64,000 nt of DNA from Hyphomicrobiales bacterium. Its GTDB lineage: Bacteria > Pseudomonadota > Alphaproteobacteria > Rhizobiales > Rhizobiaceae. The DNA lies in the NCBI GenBank assembly GCA_900469955.1, contig UBYX01000015.1:1-64000 (forward strand), read 5' to 3'. The translations under genes and the position numbers were made by a program. The notes beneath the pieces are model-generated. The model worked only from the letters and a program-made list of their open reading frames with translations, ran no database searches and had not been told where the DNA came from. Positions 57,607 to 64,000 of the stretch are shown here, piece by piece. Every line of letters begins with the position of its first letter. Position 1 is the first letter of the stretch.

Positions 57607-59313
57607 ATGGCAGTATCTAATCCCACGCGGGAGGACTTCGCAGCCCTCCTCGAAGAATCCTTTTCCAAGACCGATCTGGCCGAAGGCTATGTTGCCAAGG
57701 GCATTGTGACGGCGATCGAAAAGGATGTTGCGGTCGTTGACGTCGGCCTCAAGGTCGAAGGCCGCATCGCGCTGAAGGAATTCGGCGCCAAGGGCAAAGA
57801 CGGTTCGCTGAAGGTCGGCGACGAAGTCGAAGTTTATGTCGAGCGCATCGAAAATGCTCTCGGCGAAGCGGTTCTTTCCCGTGAGAAGGCTCGCCGCGAA
57901 GAAAGCTGGGTCAAGCTCGAAGCCAAGTTCGAAGCTGGCGAGCGCGTCGAAGGCGTTATCTTCAACCAGGTCAAGGGTGGCTTCACCGTCGATCTCGACG
58001 GCGCCGTTGCCTTCCTTCCGCGTTCGCAGGTCGACATCCGTCCGATCCGCGACGTTACCCCGCTCATGCACAACCCGCAGCCCTTCGAAATCCTCAAGAT
58101 GGACAAGCGCCGCGGCAACATCGTTGTTTCGCGCCGCACGGTTCTGGAAGAGTCCCGCGCCGAGCAGCGTTCTGAAATCGTTCAGAACCTCGAAGAAGGC
58201 CAGGTTGTTGACGGCGTCGTCAAGAACATCACCGATTACGGTGCGTTCGTTGACCTCGGCGGCATCGACGGCCTGCTGCACGTCACCGACATGGCATGGC
58301 GCCGCGTCAACCATCCGTCGGAAATCCTGAACATCGGCCAGCAGGTCAAGGTTCAGATCATCCGCATCAACCAGGAAACCCACCGCATCTCGCTCGGCAT
58401 GAAGCAGCTCGAGTCGGATCCGTGGGATGGCATCTCGGCCAAGTACCCGGTCGGCAAGAAGATTTCCGGTACCGTCACGAACATCACCGACTACGGTGCG
58501 TTCGTCGAGCTGGAGCCGGGCATCGAAGGCCTGATCCACATCTCCGAAATGTCCTGGACCAAGAAGAACGTCCATCCCGGCAAGATCCTGTCCACGAGCC
58601 AGGAAGTCGACGTTGTCGTTCTCGAAGTCGATCCGTCGAAGCGCCGCATCTCGCTCGGCCTCAAGCAGACGCTGGAAAACCCGTGGCAGGCATTCGCCTA
58701 CAGCCACCCGGCCGGCACTGAAGTTGAGGGCGAAGTTAAGAACAAGACCGAATTCGGTCTGTTCATCGGCCTCGAAGGCGATGTCGACGGCATGGTTCAC
58801 CTCTCGGACCTCGACTGGAACCGTCCGGGCGAACAGGTCATCGAGGAGTTCAACAAGGGCGACGTCGTCAAGGCTGTCGTTCTCGATGTGGACGTCGACA
58901 AGGAGCGCATCTCGCTCGGCATCAAGCAGCTCGGCCGCGACTCGGTCGGCGAAGCTGCCGCTTCCGGTGAACTGCGCAAGAATGCTGTCGTCTCGTGCGA
59001 AGTCATCGCCGTCAACGACGGTGGCGTAGAGGTTCGTCTCGTCAACCACGAAGACATCACCTCCTTCATCCGCCGCAACGACCTGGCACGCGATCGCGAC
59101 GATCAGCGTCCGGAGCGTTTCTCCGTTGGCCAGGTTTTCGACGCCCGCGTCGTCAACTGGTCCAAGAAGGACCGCAAGGTCATGCTGTCGATCAAGGCTC
59201 TCGAGATCGCAGAAGAGAAGGAAGCAGTCGCTCAGTTCGGTTCGTCCGATAGCGGCGCTTCGCTCGGCGACATTCTCGGCGCGGCTCTGAAGAACCGCGG
59301 CAACAACGAGTAA
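57607..59313 (+). CDS. rpsA: 30S ribosomal protein S1
   Basis: Large RNA-binding ribosomal protein that recruits mRNA, 568 residues. Six S1 repeats follow one another. Recognisable ones are GIVTAIEKDVAVVDVGLKVE, GVVKNITDYGAFVDLGGIDG, GTVTNITDYGAFVELEPGIE and GEVKNKTEFGLFIGLEGDVD. ATG 57607 begins the standard AVSNPTREDFAALLEESF; the open frame upstream is not S1-like. Codon use is very biased, as expected for a highly expressed gene, which produces long empty open frames on the other strand. A strong terminator follows. Confidence 0.98.
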   Translation: MAVSNPTREDFAALLEESFSKTDLAEGYVAKGIVTAIEKDVAVVDVGLKVEGRIALKEFGAKGKDGSLKVGDEVEVYVERIENALGEAVLSREKARREESWVKLEAKFEAGERVEGVIFNQVKGGFTVDLDGAVAFLPRSQVDIRPIRDVTPLMHNPQPFEILKMDKRRGNIVVSRRTVLEESRAEQRSEIVQNLEEGQVVDGVVKNITDYGAFVDLGGIDGLLHVTDMAWRRVNHPSEILNIGQQVKVQIIRINQETHRISLGMKQLESDPWDGISAKYPVGKKISGTVTNITDYGAFVELEPGIEGLIHISEMSWTKKNVHPGKILSTSQEVDVVVLEVDPSKRRISLGLKQTLENPWQAFAYSHPAGTEVEGEVKNKTEFGLFIGLEGDVDGMVHLSDLDWNRPGEQVIEEFNKGDVVKAVVLDVDVDKERISLGIKQLGRDSVGEAAASGELRKNAVVSCEVIAVNDGGVEVRLVNHEDITSFIRRNDLARDRDDQRPERFSVGQVFDARVVNWSKKDRKVMLSIKALEIAEEKEAVAQFGSSDSGASLGDILGAALKNRGNNE

Positions 59314-59336
59314 TCGACGCCTCGTAGGAAATAAGA

Positions 59337-59368
59337 AGCCGCCGGATCGAAAGTCCGGCGGCTTTTTT
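59337..59368 (+). terminator. Terminator of rpsA
   Basis: AGCCGCCGGA (59337-59346) and TCCGGCGGCT (59354-59363) form a 10-bp stem with loop TCGAAAG, followed by TTTTTT. It lies 24 nt after the rpsA stop. Confidence 0.93.
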
Positions 59369-59424
59369 CATGCCCGTTTGTCGCCATCCCCATCCTCGAG
59401 TTGACCCCGGGGATGGCCTAAGGA

Positions 59425-61104
59425 TCAGGCCCAGCCTGCCATGCGCCAGTAAAGGTCGTTCGCGCGGCCTTCCTCCTCGGCATTCTCGCCGGGAGTATTG
59501 TCTTCGGCGTCGTCGCCCGCGTCTTCCGTCTCACGGTCGTCCTCGAAGGCCTGTTCGCCCGGCGAATGCTGTTGCTCGGCGTCCTCGTCTGTTGCCGATA
59601 CCGCCCGGGTCTTGCGCTCCTCGGGATCCCGCTCGCGCTCCTCCGGCGGATAGGGGACATAGGGCAGCGGCACGCCGTCGCGGAAAACCTGCGGCGGCAC
59701 CAGAGGAAGTGTCATTTGTTCGGCGCTATCTCCCGCGGTGCTGGCGGCTTGGCTGCTGGCGCTGGATTGTGTCGCGGCCGGCTTGCCGGCAGGAGCCGTG
59801 TCCTCCTGGCCCTCGTAAGACGGGCTTGCCCGCCCGGCGAGGAACTCGTTGGTCGTCTCTTCCGGCTCAGCTACAGGCTGTGCCAGGGTTTCGCTGTCGA
59901 GCAGCTCCTCCAGTGCCTGCTGCTCGGGCGAGGGTTCCGCAGCAAGCGGTAGAATCTCCAGGAGATCGGAATTGCCTTCTGCGAAAACCTCCGCAAGCCA
60001 CCCTGTCACGGTTGCTGTTGATGTCCTGTCGGTGCGCGGCGTATCCGCGGTCGTCGGCTGCCTCGGGTCTCTTTGGGAAAGTCTAGCAAGTGCCGGGCCA
60101 TCATAGAAGACGGGCGCGGATCCCCGCCGCCCGTCCGAACTTTCGGGCCGTGCATTTGGTTCGGAGCCTTCCGGGTGCCGACTGTCGGCGGACGCTGCCG
60201 GTTCTTCCTCTCGTGGCGGCGTCGAGAGATCAGGCACATCGCCTTCGGGCAGTCCCGGCGGAATTTCCTGTTCAATCGCCGTCCCCGTATCGATGGCTAA
60301 GGTGTTATTGTCCGCCGCAGCCAGCAGGCGTTCCTCCGTCTCCGTCGCAAATGCAGCCAGTCCGTCCTGGAGTTCGGCGGCTTCCGCGCCGGGCTCCGTA
60401 GCGGATTGCGGCTGCACCTCGGGACTATCCGCATCCGAACTCTGTAACACGTCGGCGTCCGGAGCGTTGGCGGCGACGGGGGTGCCGCTTGCCTCATCCT
60501 GTTCCACCCATGGCCGCTCCCCTGCGATCGAGGCGGGTGCGGCGGGTTCGGTGGGCACCTGCGCCGGAACTGTTTGTTGCGGAAGCGGGGCGGGCGGCTG
60601 TTCGGCTCCGGCGTTCTGTCGATAGGAACTCACCACCGCTTTCGCGGCGAGATCGCGGTCGAGCAGCTGCGCAGCCTCCATCCGCATGGCAAAACGCGCC
60701 GCATCCGGTCCGGCAGGATTATTGAGAATTTCCGCCAGCAGCCGAAGCGTCACGCCTTTGACGAACTGATTGAGGATACGTTCCAGCGCCGCTCTTTCGG
60801 CGGGATTCATGGCTTTGACCGCTTCGGAAATGCGCTGGGCGTAATCCAGAAGGGCTTCGCCTTCGCGGCGGGGCAGCTTGATCAGTTTGCCGATGGTTTC
60901 GGCGAAGATGGAAAAGCCCTGAGCGAGCTGAAGTTGAGCCGAGAGCGAGAGGATGTCCAGGCGGCCGCCGGACAATGGCGCCGAAACGGCCGGCTGGGCA
61001 TTGGCGGAATTATTGGCGACGTCGATCCGCTGACGCACCGGCTGTTGCGATGGCGCGTGATAGTCGACGGATGAGCTTAACGCGGCACGAACCGGAGGCA
61101 GCAT
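59425..61104 (-). CDS. Large low-complexity protein with helical N-terminal domain, unknown
   Basis: A 559-residue protein I do not recognise. ATG 61104 is chosen because GGAGGGG lies just before it; an in-frame ATG four codons earlier overlaps that site. Residues about 45-165 look folded and helical (LDILSLSAQLQLAQGFSIFA and NPAERAALERILNQFVKGVT). The rest is rich in Pro, Ala, Glu and Ser and is probably disordered. Near the end PPQVFRDGVPLPYVPYPPEE stands out, before a very acidic tail ending in NDLYWRMAGWA. A CtrA-like site lies upstream. Together with the next gene it may form a unit; a flagellar or cell-surface role is possible but unsupported. Confidence 0.78.
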   Translation of the reverse strand: MLPPVRAALSSSVDYHAPSQQPVRQRIDVANNSANAQPAVSAPLSGGRLDILSLSAQLQLAQGFSIFAETIGKLIKLPRREGEALLDYAQRISEAVKAMNPAERAALERILNQFVKGVTLRLLAEILNNPAGPDAARFAMRMEAAQLLDRDLAAKAVVSSYRQNAGAEQPPAPLPQQTVPAQVPTEPAAPASIAGERPWVEQDEASGTPVAANAPDADVLQSSDADSPEVQPQSATEPGAEAAELQDGLAAFATETEERLLAAADNNTLAIDTGTAIEQEIPPGLPEGDVPDLSTPPREEEPAASADSRHPEGSEPNARPESSDGRRGSAPVFYDGPALARLSQRDPRQPTTADTPRTDRTSTATVTGWLAEVFAEGNSDLLEILPLAAEPSPEQQALEELLDSETLAQPVAEPEETTNEFLAGRASPSYEGQEDTAPAGKPAATQSSASSQAASTAGDSAEQMTLPLVPPQVFRDGVPLPYVPYPPEERERDPEERKTRAVSATDEDAEQQHSPGEQAFEDDRETEDAGDDAEDNTPGENAEEEGRANDLYWRMAGWA

Positions 61105-61244
61105 CGTCCCCTCCATGTCTGATTGCGACGATAGGGCAGCTCGGCCAGCGGTTCTCGTGTTTTCGCAGCGTAGCGGCGCTGCGACCGTAACGCCTCATGG
61201 CGTTTCCAATGCCGATATATGAGAGATAGTGTGGAGCCAAAAGG

Positions 61245-61260
61245 TTAACGTTTCGCTAAC
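61245..61260 (-). promoter_or_regulatory. CtrA-like box upstream of the 559-residue protein gene
   Basis: On the minus strand the site reads GTTAGCGAAACGTTAA, that is TTAG-N7-TTAA followed by C, one mismatch from the CtrA consensus. It lies about 140 nt upstream of ATG 61104. A single near match in a 64-kb window could be chance. Confidence 0.3.
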
Positions 61261-61269
61261 AGGCCACGG

Positions 61270-61293
61270 ATTTCGCTCACGAATGAGCGAAAT
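61270..61293 (-). terminator. Perfect stem-loop after the 343-residue protein gene
   Basis: ATTTCGCTCA (61270-61279) and TGAGCGAAAT (61284-61293) are exact inverted repeats around CGAA. It lies 43 nt past the stop of the gene at 61336. There is no T-run, so it could be a factor-dependent terminator or a protein-binding site instead. Confidence 0.4.
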
Positions 61294-61335
61294 GTCCATA
61301 AACGATACAGTGGAAAAATTCGGGCTAGTTGAGGG

Positions 61336-62367
61336 TCACGCAGCCAACTTCTTCTTCAACAGCTCGTAGATGCCGATGTCGTCGACATGGATGGGCAGAA
61401 TGTCGGCTGAGGTTTCGAGGGTTTTCTCGCTGATCGCCTCGATGGCCGCCTCGGCTGCAAGTTCGCTCGTCGGAGCCTCTTCCTTCAGTACGGCCGCGGT
61501 GGTGCTTTCGTCGTCAGCGGAGGCTTCTTCGGCAACGGAGCCTTCCGTTCCGGAACTGTCGATCTGTTCCGCGGCGGCCGCGAAAACGGCGAGGAGGGTG
61601 GTGTCGTCGGCTCCTGCTGCAGGCTGGGAACCATCGTTGCCAGACGGTTCCGCGGCCTTGTCGTTCTTCTCTTCGACGAGGTCCTGGACCTTTTGAACGT
61701 CCTCGAGCTTCTTGCCGGCTTCCGCAGCCGCGATGTCTTCAGCGCGTTCGGCACGGGTTTCCTCGTCCTCCACGCGCGTGGGATCGTAACCCTGGGGGCC
61801 GAGTTTCAGCTCTTCGAGCGTCTTCGGATCGGCCACATTTTCGAGACGCTGAACAACCCTCTCGACCTCCGTGTCGAGTTTGCCGCCGTTCGCTTTTCTG
61901 GTCAGGCCATCCACCAGCCGTGCGTTGGCGTCTCCATAGGGATTCTTGATCGCCGCCAGCAGGGTATCCATGGTGATGCCCAGGTCGTCGAGGCCGAGAT
62001 GGTCCGCAAGCTCGCTGACCTCGTCCGGCATCATCGACTTCAATGCATCCTCCAGTGCCTTGCCGAGCCGGTAGGAGGAGCGTGCCTCCTCCGTATCGAT
62101 GCCGAGCTTGGCAGCCAAACGGTCGACGAGTTCGATCTTCAGTTCGTTCGGATCGGTCTGGTTGGCACCGAAAAGGGCTGACGCTATCTTTTCATTGGCG
62201 CGCTTGGCATCTTCGCTGGCGCTGATGCGCGCTTCGGCGATCGGGTCCCGCTCCTTGCCCGTGCGCTCCGCTTCCTCTTTCCTGCGCTGCTCCTCGACGC
62301 TTTCGAGCATCGATTGCATCACGTTGGTCGCGGCAAGCCCATAGGTCTGCTGGGTGGGAAGCAACAT
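61336..62367 (-). CDS. Acidic Ala/Glu-rich protein, unknown
   Basis: A 343-residue protein with no family I recognise. The N-terminal half is helical and charged (LESVEEQRRKEEAERTGKER, ASEDAKRANEKIASALFG). It continues into LAAKLGIDTEEARSSYRLGK and MMPDEVSELADHLGLDDLGI, which look like a small folded helical domain. The region 200-300 is rich in Ala, Glu, Asp and Ser and likely disordered. The last 25 residues, ILPIHVDDIGIYELLKKKLA, may be a short binding motif. It lies upstream of the 559-residue protein gene on the same strand, with a 231-nt gap. Confidence 0.8.
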   Translation of the reverse strand: MLLPTQQTYGLAATNVMQSMLESVEEQRRKEEAERTGKERDPIAEARISASEDAKRANEKIASALFGANQTDPNELKIELVDRLAAKLGIDTEEARSSYRLGKALEDALKSMMPDEVSELADHLGLDDLGITMDTLLAAIKNPYGDANARLVDGLTRKANGGKLDTEVERVVQRLENVADPKTLEELKLGPQGYDPTRVEDEETRAERAEDIAAAEAGKKLEDVQKVQDLVEEKNDKAAEPSGNDGSQPAAGADDTTLLAVFAAAAEQIDSSGTEGSVAEEASADDESTTAAVLKEEAPTSELAAEAAIEAISEKTLETSADILPIHVDDIGIYELLKKKLAA

Positions 62368-62434
62368 TGGCCGAGTCCGGTCTCGTTGGAAGATACACCG
62401 TCGGTGAAAATAGCCGTGCAGGGTTAACGAGAAG

Positions 62435-63319
62435 CTACCGGTCCGGTGTTTGTTCCAGCACCGCTGGTGGCCGCGGTTTGACGACGAGGGTCACCAGCAC
62501 GAAACTGACGAAGAGAAGCAGATACCAGGATCCAAGCTTGCCGAACGAGACCATGTGCCAGACCTTCTGCGTCGGGTAGATCCATGTGCCGGTAATCGTC
62601 CCGATATTCTCCGCCAGCCACAGGAAGATCGAGGAGAAGAAAGCGGCGACGACCAGCGGCATGTGGAGCGTCGTCCGGTCGGTCGTGAAGTGGATGTCCA
62701 CCCGCCGGAAGACCATCACCGTCATTGCGAAAAGCAGGTACCGGATGTCGGGCAGGTAGTGATGGCTGAAGAAGTTGATGTAGATCGCAATCGCCAGCAG
62801 ATAGGTCTGCCATATGGGCGGGTAGTGGGTGAACCGCATGTCGAAGACCCGGATCGTCCGGGCCATGAACGAGCCGACCGAAGCGTACATGAAGCCGGAA
62901 AACAACGGCACGCCGGCGATCTGGATAAGCGAGGGCTCCGGATAGGCCCATGACCCCATCTGCACCTTGAATATTTCCATGACGGTGCCGGTGAGGTGAT
63001 AGACCAGGATGACCTTGGCCTCATCCAGGCTTTCCATCTTGAAGCGCAGGAAGAGCACCTGGATCGCCAATGCGGCGATAAACAGGAAATCGTAGCGATG
63101 AAGCAGCCATTCAGGCTGCCACATGAGCTTCGTCAGCAGGATCAGGCCAAGCATGATCGCGGCGAAGAGGCAGGCCCATGCCTGTTTCAGCCCGAACAGA
63201 ATGAATTCCGAAAGCCACCACGGAAGAGGGGCCAGCGCCCGGCGGATAACCAGCCGTAGCGGCTCGAGATAGGGGCCGGTCTCGTGTGGTCGCCGGCGTT
63301 TTGGAACATTCTGCTCCAT
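62435..63319 (-). CDS. DUF817 family membrane protein
   Basis: Integral membrane protein of 294 residues with about eight helices. Distinct DUF817 segments are FILFGLKQAWACLFAAIMLG, MEIFKVQMGSWAYPEPSLIQ, GVPLFSGFMYASVGSFMART and LPDIRYLLFAMTVMVFRRVD. Several conserved polar residues lie within helices, which would suit a transporter or enzyme. No function is established for the family. Its start overlaps the RNase D stop by one base, so the two are co-transcribed. Confidence 0.9.
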   Translation of the reverse strand: MEQNVPKRRRPHETGPYLEPLRLVIRRALAPLPWWLSEFILFGLKQAWACLFAAIMLGLILLTKLMWQPEWLLHRYDFLFIAALAIQVLFLRFKMESLDEAKVILVYHLTGTVMEIFKVQMGSWAYPEPSLIQIAGVPLFSGFMYASVGSFMARTIRVFDMRFTHYPPIWQTYLLAIAIYINFFSHHYLPDIRYLLFAMTVMVFRRVDIHFTTDRTTLHMPLVVAAFFSSIFLWLAENIGTITGTWIYPTQKVWHMVSFGKLGSWYLLLFVSFVLVTLVVKPRPPAVLEQTPDR

Positions 63320-63942
63320 CAGCTATGGGCGAATATATCCGTTTCTTCCCAACCGAGCAGATCCAGCTTTGCCCGTGTCGGCAGGAATTCGAAACACGCC
63401 TTGGCGAGCTCACTCCGGTTGTCGCGGATGAGGCGCTCGTTCAGCTTGTCGCGCAACGCGTGCAGATGCAGCACATCGGAGGCGGCATATTCGAGCTGAG
63501 CCACGGACAATATTTCGGCCGCCCAGTCGGATTGCTGCTGCGCCTTGGAAACATCGATATCGAGAAGTTCCTTGAGATTGTCCTTCAAACCATGCCGGTC
63601 GGTATAGGTGCGCGTAAGCCTGGAGGCGATCTTGGTGCAGAAGACGGGCGTTGTCGTGACTCCGAACGTCTGGAAGAGGACGGCGATATCGAACCGTCCG
63701 TAATGGAAGATTTTCTGCTGAGCCGGGTCCGCGAGCAGGGCGACGAGGTTCGGCGCCTCGTTCTGGCCCGCTGCGATGCGAATTACGTCCGCCGAGCCGT
63801 CCCCGGGAGAAAGTTGCACGACGCAGAGGCGGTCGCGGCGGGGTATGAGGCCGAGCGTTTCCGTGTCGATAGCGATCGATCCCGTATAGCGGGCCGCGTC
63901 CGCCGGGGAGATATCCCCCTCGTGATATCGAATTTCCGCCAT
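63319..63942 (-). CDS. Short RNase D-type 3'-5' exonuclease
   Basis: DEDD-family exonuclease of 207 residues from ATG 63942. GGAGG lies just before it, within an alternative start four codons earlier. Exo I is SIAIDTETLGL with Asp26 and Glu28, Exo II is FHYGRFDIAVLFQ, and Exo III is LEYAASDVLHLHALRD with the conserved Tyr and Asp. HRDC domains of full-length RNase D are missing, so it is about half the usual length; such single-domain forms are common in alphaproteobacteria. It probably trims structured RNA 3' ends. Confidence 0.9.
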   Translation of the reverse strand: MAEIRYHEGDISPADAARYTGSIAIDTETLGLIPRRDRLCVVQLSPGDGSADVIRIAAGQNEAPNLVALLADPAQQKIFHYGRFDIAVLFQTFGVTTTPVFCTKIASRLTRTYTDRHGLKDNLKELLDIDVSKAQQQSDWAAEILSVAQLEYAASDVLHLHALRDKLNERLIRDNRSELAKACFEFLPTRAKLDLLGWEETDIFAHS

Positions 63943-64000
63943 GGCTGCCTCCATACGCCTTTCCGTTTCGTCGATTCGCTATACATCATGTTTTTGAGGG

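Noticed and set aside
57595-59049. A 484-codon minus-strand open frame opposite rpsA
   Set aside because: A shadow produced by the strong codon bias of rpsA; the Asp/Val/Leu/Phe repeats mirror the S1 repeats.
63319-63942. RNase D as a truncated pseudogene
   Set aside because: All three exonuclease motifs are present and the short single-domain form is a normal alphaproteobacterial type.

Overview
The window reads as chromosomal DNA of an alphaproteobacterium of the Rhizobiaceae (Rhizobium/Agrobacterium/Ensifer/Shinella group). This rests on GC-rich sequence, the block rbfA-truB-rpsO-pnp followed by fabI-fabB-fabA and irr, a FYDLN-type acidic protein next to cmk-rpsA, and many ABC, TRAP and TTT transporters. 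I see no rRNA, CRISPR array, insertion sequence or prophage. One tRNA gene, Ala(GGC), is present. The genus is inferred from gene content and was not tested.

Region by region. 1-4371 (minus) is a tightly coupled signalling operon, STAS - CheY - CheA - CheW - MCP, with the MCP running off the left edge. Divergent from it at 4707 is a soluble protein with an altered chemoreceptor tip. A perfect CtrA-type box lies between them. 6512-8800 holds an Ldh-family dehydrogenase and a divergent GntR regulator with two winged helices. 8945-13209 is the translation and RNA-decay block rbfA, truB, rpsO, pnp. 13300-17707 carries an RsmC-like methyltransferase, the unsaturated fatty acid genes fabI, fabB and fabA, and irr. 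17714-21796 carries a TRIC-like channel, a small secreted Cys-rich protein, a DUF218 protein, a DUF1275 protein and a flavoprotein.

21813-29146 couples a full-length 5-oxoprolinase-type enzyme to a divergent TRAP transporter and a MarR-like regulator. 29143-37890 holds a formamidase-like hydrolase, an aryl-CoA (2-aminobenzoate type) ligase, a complete branched-chain-type ABC importer, a MarR regulator and a glutaminase. It looks like an uptake and activation unit for an aromatic or amide compound. 37952-45049 is a tripartite tricarboxylate transporter (tctCBA) with an orphan solute-binding protein, a DUF1993 gene and a TctDE two-component pair. 45046-55378 is an amino-sugar (GlcNAc/MurNAc) locus: NagA, a SIS-domain deaminase, a GntR/UTRA regulator and a BadF-type kinase on one strand; a MurQ-like etherase, a sugar ABC importer and a Gfo/Idh/MocA oxidoreductase on the other. 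Two near-identical operator-like sites sit in the shared promoter region.

55565-63942 returns to housekeeping: a small membrane protein, tRNA-Ala, the FYDLN protein, cmk and rpsA. It then has two large low-complexity proteins of unknown function, a DUF817 membrane protein and a short RNase D. Two normal rhizobial neighbourhoods look broken here: infB is not upstream of rbfA, and aroA is not upstream of cmk. The strongest candidates for something under-described are the CtrA-box chemosensory unit with its soluble receptor-like partner, the aryl-CoA/ABC/glutaminase unit, the direct-repeat operators of the amino-sugar locus, and the paired disordered proteins at 59.4-62.4 kb.
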